Shown here one piece after another: positions 32,976 to 41,873 of a DNA stretch of 64,000 bases. The notes beneath the pieces were generated by a model. The model worked only from the letters and a program-made list of their open reading frames with translations, was not told the origin of the DNA and did not search any database. The DNA lies in the NCBI RefSeq assembly GCF_018614035.1, contig NZ_JAGGPA010000010.1:1-64000 (forward strand), in the 5' to 3' direction. Both the position numbers and the translations under genes were made by a program. Within the stretch, counting starts at the first letter, position 1; the number at the start of each line of letters is the position of its first letter. This DNA comes from Streptomyces sp. ISL-96. GTDB taxonomy: Bacteria; Actinomycetota; Actinomycetes; Streptomycetales; Streptomycetaceae.

Positions 32976-33068
32976 GCCCGTCGAGATCCCGGACGAGTGG
33001 CCCGGCGGTCATGGTTCGCAAGAATCGGGACACGCTGAGCAGGACACGCTGAGCCTTTTCTCGCGGGC

Positions 33069-34346
33069 TCAGGCCACGCGCCTCAGCTCCCGGATCGGCC
33101 GCGCCCCCAGCAGCACCCCGACCACCCCCACCATGATCACCACCCCGGCCAGCAGCACCTTGTCCGCGCCCGCCATCTCCGCCACCGGACCCGCCAGCGC
33201 CCGCCCCGCGGCCATCATCAGCAGTGATCCGGACACGTCGTACGCGTGCATCCGGTTCAGCGCGTCGGCCGGGACGTGGGTCTGGACCGTCGTCGACCAC
33301 ATCACCAGCCAGAACGCGAAGGCCGCACCACCGGCGAACTGCCCGATCCCCAGGCCGAGTACGGGCATGCCGAGCCCCAGCACCAGCAGGTTCACCACCA
33401 CGCCGAGCAGCGCCACCGCCCCCGCCGCCAGTGGCCGCCGCGGCCGCAGGCGCAGCGCCAGCAGGCCGCCCGCGACGCTGCCCGCGCCGTTGACCGCCAT
33501 CAGCGCGCCGTACGTTCCCGAGCCGTGGGCCTCGGTCACCAGGACCGCCGTCAGCGGCAGCATCGGGCCGGCGACGGTCAGTCCGTACACCGTCCAGATC
33601 GCGATGACGCCCCACAGCCAGCTGCGCGCCGTGAACTCGTGCCATCCGACGACCAGTTCGGCCATCAGCGACCCGCGCTTCACCGGGTCGCCGACCGACG
33701 GCAGCCGCAGCAGGAACAGGAAGATGCCGCTCACCGCGAAAGTCGCGGCGTTCGCGGCGAAGACCGCGCCCGCACCCGCCCCCGCACCGTCGGAAAGACC
33801 GACAACGAGCCCCGCGAAGGCCGGGCCCGCCATGGTCATGAGCGCCTCGCAGACGCGCAGGACGGCGTTCGCCCGCTGTACGTCGTGCGCGATGCGCGGG
33901 ACGATCGAAGCGACCCCGGGCTGGAAGAGCGCGGCGCCGACGCCGCTGACCGCGCTCAGCCCGTACACCACCCACACCGACGGATCGCCGGCGGCGAAGG
34001 AGGCCGCGAGCACCGAGGCGCCGGCCAGCCGCAGAGCATCGGCAGTGATCATCATCCGGCGCGGAGTGAAGCGATCCGCGAGTACGCCGCCGAAGAGGAC
34101 CAGCACCGCGAAGGGGCCGATCCACGCGGCGAGGGCGTAGCCGACGGACGAGCCGGGGTGGCCGGCGCCGAGCAGACCGGCCGCGAGGGCGACGGGAACC
34201 ATGCCGTCGCCGAAGACCGCGACCGTACGGGCCACGAAGAAGAGCCGGAAGTTACGGTTCCACAGGGAGGACGACCGGGAGACCGCTTGTGGTTCGCGTG
34301 GTGCCGTCTCGGGAATGGCCTGGGCTGCTTCGCGCTTGTCCGTCAT
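33069..34346 (-). CDS. Major facilitator superfamily exporter (EntS-like)
   Basis: 425 aa with twelve helices and the MFS motif FGGVLADRFTPRRMMI. The overall pattern (NRNFRLFFVARTVAVFGDGMV at the start) fits the MFS_3/EntS group of drug and siderophore exporters. The reading frame continues upstream without a natural start, but the ATG at 34346 is the first that gives a family-typical N-terminus. It is divergent from a GlxA-type regulator gene 75 bp away, which probably controls it. Confidence 0.82.
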   Translation of the reverse strand: MTDKREAAQAIPETAPREPQAVSRSSSLWNRNFRLFFVARTVAVFGDGMVPVALAAGLLGAGHPGSSVGYALAAWIGPFAVLVLFGGVLADRFTPRRMMITADALRLAGASVLAASFAAGDPSVWVVYGLSAVSGVGAALFQPGVASIVPRIAHDVQRANAVLRVCEALMTMAGPAFAGLVVGLSDGAGAGAGAVFAANAATFAVSGIFLFLLRLPSVGDPVKRGSLMAELVVGWHEFTARSWLWGVIAIWTVYGLTVAGPMLPLTAVLVTEAHGSGTYGALMAVNGAGSVAGGLLALRLRPRRPLAAGAVALLGVVVNLLVLGLGMPVLGLGIGQFAGGAAFAFWLVMWSTTVQTHVPADALNRMHAYDVSGSLLMMAAGRALAGPVAEMAGADKVLLAGVVIMVGVVGVLLGARPIRELRRVA

Positions 34347-34421
34347 AGCGGAGACATGTACCAGCCTGAGGTCTATACCAGCCAGCGAATAAGCCCCAGT
34401 GAACAAGACTAGGAGTACGCC

Positions 34422-35450
34422 GTGCCGCACCGCGTAGTCGTCCTCGCACTGGACGGACTGCTCCCCTTCGAACTCGGCATCGCGCACCGCGTCTTCGGCC
34501 TTGCGAAAGGCGCGGCGGGCGAGCACCTCTATGAGATCGCGACGTGTTCGGTCCGGCCGCCCGGCCCGGTGCGTACGGACGCCGACTTCTCCATCGACGT
34601 CGAGCACGGCCCCGAGGCGCTGGCCACGGCCGACACCATCGTGATCCCCGCCTCGTACGAGCTCGGATGCGTCTACGAGGAGGGCGTGCTCACCGAGGAC
34701 CTCAAGGCCGCCTTCTCCTTCGTACGCCCCGGCACCCGCATGGTCTCCATCTGCACCGGTGGCTACGTCCTCGCCGCGGCGGGCTACCTCGACGGCCGCC
34801 CCGCCACCACCCACTGGTCGGCGGCCGAACATTTCCAGCGTCTGTTTCCCTCCGTGCGGGTCGACGCGGAGGTCCTGTTCATCGACGACGGCGACGTACT
34901 GACCTCCGCCGGGGTCGCCGCCGGGCTCGACCTGTGCCTGCACATCGTGCGGCGCGACCACGGCAGCGGGGTCGCCAAGGACGTGGCCCGCCGCAGCGTC
35001 GTACCGCCGCACCGGGACGGGGGCCAGGCCCAGTACATCCACCGCCCGGTCCCGGAGCCCCAGCTGGCGACCACGACGACCGCGCGGGCGTGGGCACTGG
35101 CCCGCCTGCACGAGCCGATCCAGCTGCGGGACATGGCGGAGCAGGAATCGATGTCGGTACGGACGTTCACGCGCCGGTTCCGCGAGGAGGCCGGCATCAG
35201 CCCCGGCCAGTGGCTGGCCCGGCAGCGGGTGGAGCGGGCGCGGCACCTCCTCGAATCCAGCGACCTGTCCATCGACCAGATCGCCCGCGACGCCGGCTTC
35301 GGTACGGCGACGTCGCTCCGCCAGCACCTACAGGCGGCGCTCGGCGTCGCACCGACCGTCTACCGCCGCACTTTCCACGCCGCCGGCGGAAGCCGCACCG
35401 GCGGAAGCAGGACCGGCGGAAGCAGGACCGGCGGAAGCAGGACCGGCTGA
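34422..35450 (+). CDS. GlxA-family transcriptional regulator (DJ-1/PfpI-AraC)
   Basis: 342 aa. An N-terminal DJ-1/PfpI-like amidotransferase domain (1-185, with the nucleophile elbow VSICTGGYVLAAAG around 107-120) is joined to a C-terminal AraC double helix-turn-helix (about 215-320, SMSVRTFTRRFREEAGISPG and DAGFGTATSLRQHLQ). The last 20 residues are four GGSRT repeats encoded by 15-bp tandem repeats, an oddity outside the domain. The GTG start follows AGGAG by 6 nt. It is divergent from an MFS exporter gene, its likely target. Confidence 0.87.
   Translation: MPHRVVVLALDGLLPFELGIAHRVFGLAKGAAGEHLYEIATCSVRPPGPVRTDADFSIDVEHGPEALATADTIVIPASYELGCVYEEGVLTEDLKAAFSFVRPGTRMVSICTGGYVLAAAGYLDGRPATTHWSAAEHFQRLFPSVRVDAEVLFIDDGDVLTSAGVAAGLDLCLHIVRRDHGSGVAKDVARRSVVPPHRDGGQAQYIHRPVPEPQLATTTTARAWALARLHEPIQLRDMAEQESMSVRTFTRRFREEAGISPGQWLARQRVERARHLLESSDLSIDQIARDAGFGTATSLRQHLQAALGVAPTVYRRTFHAAGGSRTGGSRTGGSRTGGSRTG
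35389..35448 (+). repeat. 15-bp tandem repeat, four copies
   Basis: The unit GGCGGAAGCAGGACC (first copy GGCGGAAGCCGCACC) is repeated four times in frame at the end of the GlxA-type gene and codes for GGSRT each time. It probably arose by slippage and may vary in number between strains. Confidence 0.8.
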
Positions 35451-36524
35451 CTAAAACGTGAGCACTCCGCGCGCCACGCGCCCGTGGTGCGCGTCGTCCG
35501 CCGCCTTCGCGAAGTCCTCCACCGGATACGTCTCCGTCACCAGCTCGTCGAGCAGCAGCCGGCCCTCCCGGTACAGCTCGGCGTACAGCGCGATGTCCCG
35601 CTGCGGGCGCGAAGAGCCGTACCGGCAGCCGAGGATCGACTTGTCCAGGTACATCGAGGAGACGAGGAACGACGCCTCGGCCGTCGCGGCCGGTACGCCG
35701 AGCAGCACCGCCTGTCCGTGCCGGTCGAGCAGGTCGATCGCCTGCCGGATCAGTTCGGTCCTGCCGACGCATTCGAAGGCGTGGTCGGCGCCCGTCGGCA
35801 GGATCGCCCGTACCGCATCCGCGTCGTCGGCCGACGGAAGAAAGTGCGTCGCACCGAACTGCCGCGCGACCGCTTCCTTGGCCGGATTGGAATCGACGGC
35901 GACGATGGCCGACGCCCCGGCGATGCGGGCGCCTTGGATGACGTTCAGCCCGATCCCGCCCGTCCCGATGACGACGACGGTGTCCCCGAGGCCGACCTTC
36001 GCCCGGTTCAGCGCGGCGCCCACGCCCGTCACGACGCCGCAGCCGATGAGGGCGGCCGAGGTCAGCGGGATGTCGTTGGGGATCTTGACGGCCTGAACGG
36101 CTTTGACGATCGTGCGCTCCGCGAAGGTGGAGGTGGACGCGAACTGATACAGCGGCTCGCCGCCGCGGCGCGAGAAGGGCTGTCCGGGCATCCCGATCGC
36201 CTTGCGGCACATCGTCGGCCGGCCACGGCCGCACTCCGCGCAGGCCCCGCAGTTGGCGATGGTCGACAGCGAGACCTGATCACCAGGCACGACATGCGCC
36301 ACCCCCGCGCCGACCGCCTCGACGACGCCCGCGCCTTCGTGCCCGAGTACGACGGGGGACGGGAAGGGGATCGTCCCGTCGATGACCGACAGATCGCTGT
36401 GACACAGCCCGGCCGCCCCGACGGCGACCATGACCTCACCGGGCCCCGGGTCCCGTATCTCCAGGTCACCGACGACCTGAACCGCCTTTCCGTCAAACAC
36501 AACACCCCGCATGCCGCCACTCAT
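35451..36524 (-). CDS. Zinc-dependent alcohol dehydrogenase (MDR family)
   Basis: 357 aa. Catalytic-zinc motif GLCHSD (around 39-44) and GHEGAG, structural-zinc cysteines CGACAECGRGRPTMC (about 92-106), and the NAD-binding GTGGIG (about 187-192) are present. This subgroup often oxidises alcohols made by steroid and terpene hydroxylases. Its ATG overlaps the stop of the upstream acyl-CoA dehydrogenase gene (ATGA), and the run SDR - dehydrogenase - alcohol dehydrogenase looks like one operon under operator copy 9. Confidence 0.88.
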   Translation of the reverse strand: MSGGMRGVVFDGKAVQVVGDLEIRDPGPGEVMVAVGAAGLCHSDLSVIDGTIPFPSPVVLGHEGAGVVEAVGAGVAHVVPGDQVSLSTIANCGACAECGRGRPTMCRKAIGMPGQPFSRRGGEPLYQFASTSTFAERTIVKAVQAVKIPNDIPLTSAALIGCGVVTGVGAALNRAKVGLGDTVVVIGTGGIGLNVIQGARIAGASAIVAVDSNPAKEAVARQFGATHFLPSADDADAVRAILPTGADHAFECVGRTELIRQAIDLLDRHGQAVLLGVPAATAEASFLVSSMYLDKSILGCRYGSSRPQRDIALYAELYREGRLLLDELVTETYPVEDFAKAADDAHHGRVARGVLTF

Positions 36525-37696
36525 CCCGACTCCCTCTCCCTCTCCCTCGGTAGACCGAGCACGCGCTCGGCGATGATGTCGCGCTGGATTTCGTCGGAGC
36601 CGCCGTAGATGGTGTCGGCCCGGCTGAAGAGGAACAGCTTCTGCAGGGAGTCCAGTTCGTACGGCCGCTCCTCGTCCCAGTCGTACGGCCCGACCGTCGC
36701 GGCCGCGCCCCGCACCTGAACGGCGAGCTCACCCAGCCGCTGGTGCCAGCCGCCCCAGAGGAGTTTGGCGACGCTGGGCGCGCCGGGTCCGCCGCCCGAA
36801 GTGCCGAGCGTACGCAGGGCGTTGGCGCGCATGGTGTGCAGCTCGGCCCACAGCCGGACGAGCCGGGCGCGTACGACGGGATCCCCGGCGCCTTCACCCC
36901 AGCCCCCCGCCCCCGCCTCGACGGCGAGCCGCACGACCTCCCGCAGCTCCTCCGCGAACCCGATCTGCTGCACGAGCGTGGACACCCCGCGCTCCAGCGC
37001 GAGCAGGCCCATGGCCACGCGCCAGCCGTTGCCTTCGCCGCCCACCACTTCGCGGGCCAGTGCCCCGTCGAAGAACACCTCGTTGAACTCGCTGGTCCCG
37101 GTCATCTGCCGGATGGGCCGCACCTCGATGCGCCCCGGCTGATCCATCGGCACCAGCAGGAACGACAGCCCGTGATGGCGCCGCGCGCCCGGCCTCGCTT
37201 CCCCGGTCCTGGCCAGGACGAAGCACCAGTCGGCGTCCTGGGCGAGGGAGGTCCAGATCTTCTGCCCAGTGACGCGGTACGCACCCCCGTCCCGTACGGC
37301 GACGGTGCGCACCCCGGCCAGGTCCGACCCGGCGCCGGGCTCGCTGTAGCCCTGGCACCAGAGCTCCTCGCCACGCGCGATCGCGGGCAGGAAGCGCTGC
37401 CTCTGGGCGTCGCTTCCGTAGGCGATGAGGGTGGGGGCCAGGAGGTTTTCCCCGATGTGCCCGGCTCTGGCGGGGGCGCGGGCGCGAGCGTACTCCTCGG
37501 CCCAGACGACCTGCTGGGTGAGGCCCGCCCGCCGGCCGCCGTACGCCCCGCCGTCGTCCCACCCGATGCCGATCCACCCGCCGTCGCCGAGCTCCCGTTC
37601 CCAGTCCCGGCCGGCCGCGTCCCCGCGATGCGCGGCGAGCCACTCGCGGGCGTCACTCCTGAACGCGTCGTCGTCCGGACCGAAGGCGAAGTCCAC
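36521..37696 (-). CDS. Acyl-CoA dehydrogenase (FadE26-like)
   Basis: 391 aa, complete. It carries the FAD/substrate motif QGYSEPGAGSDLAGVRT (about 130-146), GQKIWTSLAQDADWCF, and the C-terminal YGGSDEIQRDIIAERVLGLP. It resembles the alpha subunits of alpha2beta2 steroid acyl-CoA dehydrogenases. The GTG at 37696 has GGGAG 8 nt upstream; an earlier ATG would add a His/Pro-rich 29-residue extension. It is coupled to the zinc alcohol dehydrogenase gene downstream. Confidence 0.88.
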   Translation of the reverse strand: MDFAFGPDDDAFRSDAREWLAAHRGDAAGRDWERELGDGGWIGIGWDDGGAYGGRRAGLTQQVVWAEEYARARAPARAGHIGENLLAPTLIAYGSDAQRQRFLPAIARGEELWCQGYSEPGAGSDLAGVRTVAVRDGGAYRVTGQKIWTSLAQDADWCFVLARTGEARPGARRHHGLSFLLVPMDQPGRIEVRPIRQMTGTSEFNEVFFDGALAREVVGGEGNGWRVAMGLLALERGVSTLVQQIGFAEELREVVRLAVEAGAGGWGEGAGDPVVRARLVRLWAELHTMRANALRTLGTSGGGPGAPSVAKLLWGGWHQRLGELAVQVRGAAATVGPYDWDEERPYELDSLQKLFLFSRADTIYGGSDEIQRDIIAERVLGLPRERERESG

Positions 37697-37771
37697 GGTG
37701 TCTCCCGTTCGTCGCGGATGTGTGTGTGTGCGTGCGTGCGGGTGTGGCGGGGCGGGCCTGTGCCTGCGGCT

Positions 37772-37800
37772 CAGCCCGATCAAGCCCGTCCGGCGATTGC
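37772..37800. repeat. Partial Streptomyces intergenic repeat
   Basis: AGCCCGATCAAGCCCGTCCG followed by GCGATTG in the gap between the SDR and acyl-CoA dehydrogenase genes resembles the CTCCGGCGTTTG element family seen at 14634 and 29230. It is preceded by a GTGTGTGTGCGTGCGTGCGG stretch of simple GT/GC repeats. Confidence 0.35.
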
Positions 37801-37810
37801 CACCCCCACC

Positions 37811-38725
37811 TCACGCATTCGGCCGCGCCTTCCTCGCCGCCGCCTCAGCCATCGCCTCCACCCGCGCCAGCATCGGCATCGGATCCACCCCCACCGTCCC
37901 CGGCAAGAAGTCCGCGATCCGCTCCGGCGTCCACGCGCCGCCCTCCGCGTACCCCGCCCGCAATTCCCTCGGCTGCGCCCAGACCGCGATCTTCGGGCCC
38001 GCGACCGTATAGACCTGCCCGGTGATCCCTTCCTCCCGCGCCCGCTCGGAGAGCAAGTACACGACGAGCGCCGCCACGTCCTCCGGCTCCCCGATCTCCT
38101 TCAGCTCCATCGGTACGTTCGCGGACATCCGCGTGCGCGCCACCGGAGCCACCGCGTTGGCCGTAACCCCGTACTTGTGCAGCCCGAGCGCCGCGCTCCG
38201 CACGAGCGAGATGATCCCGCCCTTCGCCGCGCTGTAGTTGGCCTGGGCGACGCTCCCCTGGTGGTTGCCGCTCGTAAAGCCGATCAGCGTCCCGCCGCCC
38301 TGCTTGCGCATCACCGCCGACGCCGCCCGGAATACCGTGAACGTGCCCTTCAGGTGAGTCGCGACAACGGGATCCCACTCCTCCTCGCCCATGTTGAAAA
38401 GCATCCGCTCGCGCAGGATCCCCGCGACGCACACCACCCCGTCGATACTCCCGTACCGCGCCAGCGCCACATCGACGATCCGCTGCCCGCCCGCCATCGT
38501 CGAGACGTCGTCCGCGACCGCGACCGCCTCGCCGCCCGCCGCCGCGATCTCCTTCACCACCGCCTCGGCGACCTCGCTCGTCGGCTGCGAGCCCTCCATC
38601 GAGACGCCGTAGTCGTTGACGACGACCCGCGCCCCCTCGGCCGCGCAGGCCAGGGCCACCGCCCGCCCGATGCCGCGCCCGGCACCTGTCACGGCGACGA
38701 CCTTGCCTGCCAAGAAGTTCCCCAC
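37811..38725 (-). CDS. Short-chain dehydrogenase/reductase (17beta-HSD4-like)
   Basis: 304 aa SDR. Cofactor motif TGAGRGIG (about 14-21), NDYGVSMEG typical of the multifunctional-enzyme type 2 dehydrogenase domain, and catalytic YSAAKGG (about 158-164) are present. The C-terminal 60-residue extension (KIAVWAQPRELRAGYAEGGAW) is also found in MFE-2/Hsd4A-type 3-hydroxyacyl-CoA dehydrogenases. It is the first gene of the leftward operon, 23 bp from operator copy 9. Confidence 0.88.
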   Translation of the reverse strand: MGNFLAGKVVAVTGAGRGIGRAVALACAAEGARVVVNDYGVSMEGSQPTSEVAEAVVKEIAAAGGEAVAVADDVSTMAGGQRIVDVALARYGSIDGVVCVAGILRERMLFNMGEEEWDPVVATHLKGTFTVFRAASAVMRKQGGGTLIGFTSGNHQGSVAQANYSAAKGGIISLVRSAALGLHKYGVTANAVAPVARTRMSANVPMELKEIGEPEDVAALVVYLLSERAREEGITGQVYTVAGPKIAVWAQPRELRAGYAEGGAWTPERIADFLPGTVGVDPMPMLARVEAMAEAAARKARPNA

Positions 38726-38747
38726 GTCCGGCCCCTTCCCGCGGTTT

Positions 38748-38762
38748 CTGACGGACCGTTAG
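38748..38762. promoter_or_regulatory. Operator copy 9 (one mismatch)
   Basis: CTGACGGACCGTTAG, one mismatch in the second half-site. It is the only copy in the 84-bp divergent gap between the SDR operon and the cyclase-family gene and could control both. Confidence 0.65.
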
Positions 38763-38809
38763 ATTTTATCCGCACCCACTCACCCGGACACAAGCCCCGA
38801 GGAGGCCCC

Positions 38810-39736
38810 ATGTCACTGCCGGCCGAGTTCCACGACATCGCCAAGCGCGTGAACAACTGGGGCCGTTGGGGCGCCGAGGACGAGATCGGCACCCTCAACC
38901 TCATCACCGACGAAGTCGTACGCACCGCCGCCACCACCATCCGCACCGGCCGCCGCATACCCCTCGCGCTCCCCCTCGACCAGGACGGCGTACAGACAGG
39001 CCTGATACCGGGCCGCGTCAACCCGCTCCACTCCATGGTCCAGATCAACCAGGAGCTCTTCGGCCCCGGCACCGTCGCCACCAGCGACGACGCCGTGACC
39101 ATGGGGCTCCAGGCGGCCACGCACTGGGACGCCCTCACCCACGCGTCGCACTCGGGGAAGATCTACAACGGCCGCCCGGCCGCCACCATCACCCCCCACA
39201 CCCGGGCCCGCTTCAGCGGCATAGACAAGGCGCGGCACGTCGTCTCACGCGGGGTGCTGCTCGACGTGGCCCGCGCGCGCGGAGTGGACCGGCTGGCCGG
39301 GGACCACGCGGTGACGCCGGAGGACCTCGACGCCGCCGAGGAGCTGGCGCGTACGACCGTGCGGGCCGGTGACATCGTTCTCGTACGGACCGGGCAGATC
39401 CAGGTCTACCTCACGGGCGACAAGCACGGCTACGGCTACCCGTCCCCGGGCCTGTCCGTCCGTACGCCCGAGTGGTTCCACGCCCGCGACGTCGCCGCGG
39501 TCGCGAACGACACCCTCACCTTCGAGATCTTCCCGCCGGAGATCGAGAACCTGTGGCTGCCCGTACACGCCCTCGACCTCGTCGAAATGGGCATGCTCCA
39601 GGGCCAGAACTGGAATCTGGAAACCTTGTCCACAGCCTGCGCGGAGGAGGGGCGGTACGCCTTCCTGCTCTCCGCCATGCCGGAGCCGTTCGTCGGGGGA
39701 ACGGGCACCCCTGTCGCCCCCGTAGCAATCCTCTGA
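38810..39736 (+). CDS. Cyclase-family metal-dependent hydrolase (kynurenine formamidase-like)
   Basis: 308 aa, PF04199. The metal-binding motif appears as QAATHWDALTHASH (about 104-117), related to the HGTHxDxPxH of kynurenine formamidase; LDVARARGVDRL and VLVRTGQ follow. Members hydrolyse amides, lactones or cyclic intermediates using Mn or Zn. The ATG has GGAGG 4-5 nt upstream. It lies across operator copy 9 from the SDR operon. The 252-bp gap after it (39737-39988) shows no gene or obvious site. Confidence 0.83.
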   Translation: MSLPAEFHDIAKRVNNWGRWGAEDEIGTLNLITDEVVRTAATTIRTGRRIPLALPLDQDGVQTGLIPGRVNPLHSMVQINQELFGPGTVATSDDAVTMGLQAATHWDALTHASHSGKIYNGRPAATITPHTRARFSGIDKARHVVSRGVLLDVARARGVDRLAGDHAVTPEDLDAAEELARTTVRAGDIVLVRTGQIQVYLTGDKHGYGYPSPGLSVRTPEWFHARDVAAVANDTLTFEIFPPEIENLWLPVHALDLVEMGMLQGQNWNLETLSTACAEEGRYAFLLSAMPEPFVGGTGTPVAPVAIL

Positions 39737-39988
39737 CCTCGGCACCTTCAGGGGCTTGAACAGCCGGGTGGCGACGCACTCCCGCACGCCCCGAGCGCGG
39801 CACAAGGGCCACCACCCGGCTCCGGCGTACAGGCCCTGCCCCCCTCTTGCCCTCGAAGGAGCTGACGCCGAACCACGACCCGCACTCGCCAAGGACGGAA
39901 ATCCTCGGCGTCCCCTCACAGCGAATCGCCTCGTCCAAGGGTCATCAGGCCATCACGAGCCGTCAACACCTGACCGACGATTTACGAC

Positions 39989-40456
39989 TTATGCGCTATT
40001 TGTGACAGCGCACGACGGCTCATACGCAGTCACCTCGTACGCCCCTGATGCAACAACGGGCGCCCCCCGGTCCACCTCGCACCAGATCCGCTTGCCCGCA
40101 CCCTCGGACTGCCAGCCCCAACGGTCGGCGAGGCCGTCGACCAGCTCCAGCCCCCGCCCGTTGGTGTCGTCGCCGTCCGCGTGCCGGGGCTTCGGCGGGC
40201 GGGCGCTGACATCAGCGACCTCGACCCGGACCGTGCCGTCGTCGGCGGCTCCGAAGAGCATGCGCAGTACGGCCGGACAGCCCGTATGCACCACCGCGTT
40301 GGTGACCAGTTCCGAGATGAGCAGGATCAGGGTCTCGGCCAGCGGCTCATCGACTCTTATCCCGGAGCCGACAAGCCGCGAGCGAGCCCACCTCCTGGCG
40401 CGCCCCACCTCGGCGGGGTCGGCCCCTACCTCCAACTGCACCTGAAGCACCTGCAC
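39989..40456 (-). CDS. ATP-binding protein, anti-sigma/HATPase_c_2 family
   Basis: 155 aa GHKL ATPase domain without a dimerisation helix: N-box ELVTNAVVHTG (about 49-59) and a G1-box-like region VADVSARPPKPRHADGDD followed by NGRGLELVDGLADRWG. Streptomyces has dozens of such RsbW/SpoIIAB-like proteins, which act as anti-sigma kinases or as regulators of neighbours. No partner gene is adjacent. It sits between two parts of the catabolic cluster without an operator. Confidence 0.83.
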   Translation of the reverse strand: MQVLQVQLEVGADPAEVGRARRWARSRLVGSGIRVDEPLAETLILLISELVTNAVVHTGCPAVLRMLFGAADDGTVRVEVADVSARPPKPRHADGDDTNGRGLELVDGLADRWGWQSEGAGKRIWCEVDRGAPVVASGAYEVTAYEPSCAVTNSA

Positions 40457-40598
40457 CGCTCACACCATCCGAACCGGCGGACACATCGCCTCGCGTCTCC
40501 ACAGGGTCACGGAACGTGATTCCCTTATGGAACAGCATGGTTGACGTACAGTCACCGCAACAAGCGCTTCGGGCATATTCCAGCGCGAAGGAGTACGC

Positions 40599-40787
40599 GT
40601 GGTGCATACTGTGCGACGCACGCTGCGGGGAGTCGAACAGGGGCGCGCACGGCGCCTCCGCACGGCGCGAGCGGCGCACATCTCGCGGCCCGCAGTCGCC
40701 ACCAAGGCCACGCCGGGACAGCTGCGCATCACAACCACTCGCATCCCACGGAGGGTACCGGAGCGCACCCCCGACTCCGGCCCGTGA
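40599..40787 (+). CDS. Possible small basic protein
   Basis: 62 aa, Arg/Thr-rich (VHTVRRTLRGVEQGRARRLR), no family recognised. The support is a good AAGGAG site 5 nt before a GTG-GTG start and a high but not extreme GC bias at third positions. Just upstream (40541-40555) TTGACGTACAGTCAC keeps the TGAC-N5-GTCA core of the cluster operator with the outer base changed on each side. Apart from this the gene-free stretch 40457-40963 shows nothing I can support. Confidence 0.3.
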   Translation: MVHTVRRTLRGVEQGRARRLRTARAAHISRPAVATKATPGQLRITTTRIPRRVPERTPDSGP

Positions 40788-40963
40788 CGAGTAACGCGAA
40801 GGACACAACCCGATATCGACGGACGGTAATCGCTCACCAGTCGCAGGATTGGGTCACCGCCCGTTTATGCACGACCACAGAACGCACACCGGACGCCCCA
40901 GTCGTCCCGTTCATCCCCGTCTCTCCTTTCACCCCTTTCACCCCCTTTCGCCCGGTCGCCCCG

Positions 40964-41866
40964 TCACAGCAGCGCCGCCGCCAGCGTCTCCGCCGCGTCC
41001 CCCGCCGTCTGCCACCGCTCGGCACGCACCCACGCGCGCTTCAGATGCAGGTGTACGTCGGCCTCCCAGGTGAAGCCCATGCCGCCGTACACCTGGAGGC
41101 AGTCGCGGGCGTTCCGGATCGCCGCCTCGTCGGCGAGCAGCTTGGCCCCGGCGATCTCCACCGGGTCACCGGTCACCGCGGCCCCGTACACCGCGCCGCG
41201 GGCCACCTCCGCGCGTACCAGCATCTGCGCGCACAGCTGCTTGACCGCCTGGAAGGCGCCTATGGGCCGGCCGAACTGTTCACGCTCGCGCGCGTATTGG
41301 ACAGCTGCCTCAGTGGTACGGGCGGCGCTGCCGAGCTGTTCGGCGGCGGTCAGAAGGGCGGCCTCAGGGACGTTCCCCGGAACGTGCCCGGGAGCGTTCC
41401 CGTGAAGCTCCCCGGGCACGCGGTGGAGCGGCGTCAGCGGGTCCACGGAGCGTACGGGCACGGCCCCCGCGGCGTTCCCGAGTACGTGGTCGGCCGCGTC
41501 CAGCCACTCCACCAGTACGCCGTCCACCCTCGTCACCACGGTCTCGCCGGTGGCCGCTCCCGGGACCGTGCCGGCCGCGAGGTGCGTGGCCACCAGGGGG
41601 CCGGGCAGCAGCGCGCGGCCCGCCTCCTCGAAGGCGAGGACCGCTTCGGGCAGGCCGAGGCCCACTCCGCCGTCCTCCTCGGGCAGCCGCAGCGCGAAGA
41701 ACCCGGCGTCGCCGAGCTCCTTCCACAGGGCCCGGTCCAGGGCGTCCGGGCCCCGGCCCGGCTTGTCGACCGCCGCCCGCAGCCGCTCGCGCCCGAAGCG
41801 CCCTTCGAGGAGGTGCCGTACGCCCGCCCGGAGCGCGCGCTGGTCGTCGGTGAGACGGAAGTCCAT
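40964..41866 (-). CDS. Short acyl-CoA dehydrogenase (beta-subunit-like)
   Basis: 300 aa, about 80 shorter than a typical family member. The N-terminal helical domain (DFRLTDDQRALRAGVRHLLEG) and C-terminal domain (REREQFGRPIGAFQAVKQL, QVYGGMGFTWEADVHLHLKR) are intact, but the middle beta-barrel domain is reduced to a Val/Gly/Pro-rich stretch (HGNAPGHVPGNVPEAA). Beta subunits of alpha2beta2 FadE enzymes show such shrinkage. It starts 7 bp after the stop of the 390-aa dehydrogenase gene, so the two probably form one heteromeric enzyme. A CGTTCC-N2-GGAACG palindrome lies inside it at 41371. Confidence 0.83.
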   Translation of the reverse strand: MDFRLTDDQRALRAGVRHLLEGRFGRERLRAAVDKPGRGPDALDRALWKELGDAGFFALRLPEEDGGVGLGLPEAVLAFEEAGRALLPGPLVATHLAAGTVPGAATGETVVTRVDGVLVEWLDAADHVLGNAAGAVPVRSVDPLTPLHRVPGELHGNAPGHVPGNVPEAALLTAAEQLGSAARTTEAAVQYAREREQFGRPIGAFQAVKQLCAQMLVRAEVARGAVYGAAVTGDPVEIAGAKLLADEAAIRNARDCLQVYGGMGFTWEADVHLHLKRAWVRAERWQTAGDAAETLAAALL

Positions 41867-41873
41867 CAGCGCG

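Noticed and set aside
40541..40555. TTGACGTACAGTCAC as a twelfth operator copy
   Set aside because: The TGAC-N5-GTCA core is right, but both outer bases are changed, and about one such core is expected by chance in 64 kb. It has no catabolic gene downstream.
40834..41025. Minus-strand frame with nine Gly-X-Y triplets (GRKGVKGVKGETG...) as a collagen-like protein
   Set aside because: The triplets come from simple GGGGTGAAAGG-type DNA repeats. The frame has no ribosome binding site and overlaps the end of a dehydrogenase gene in another frame.
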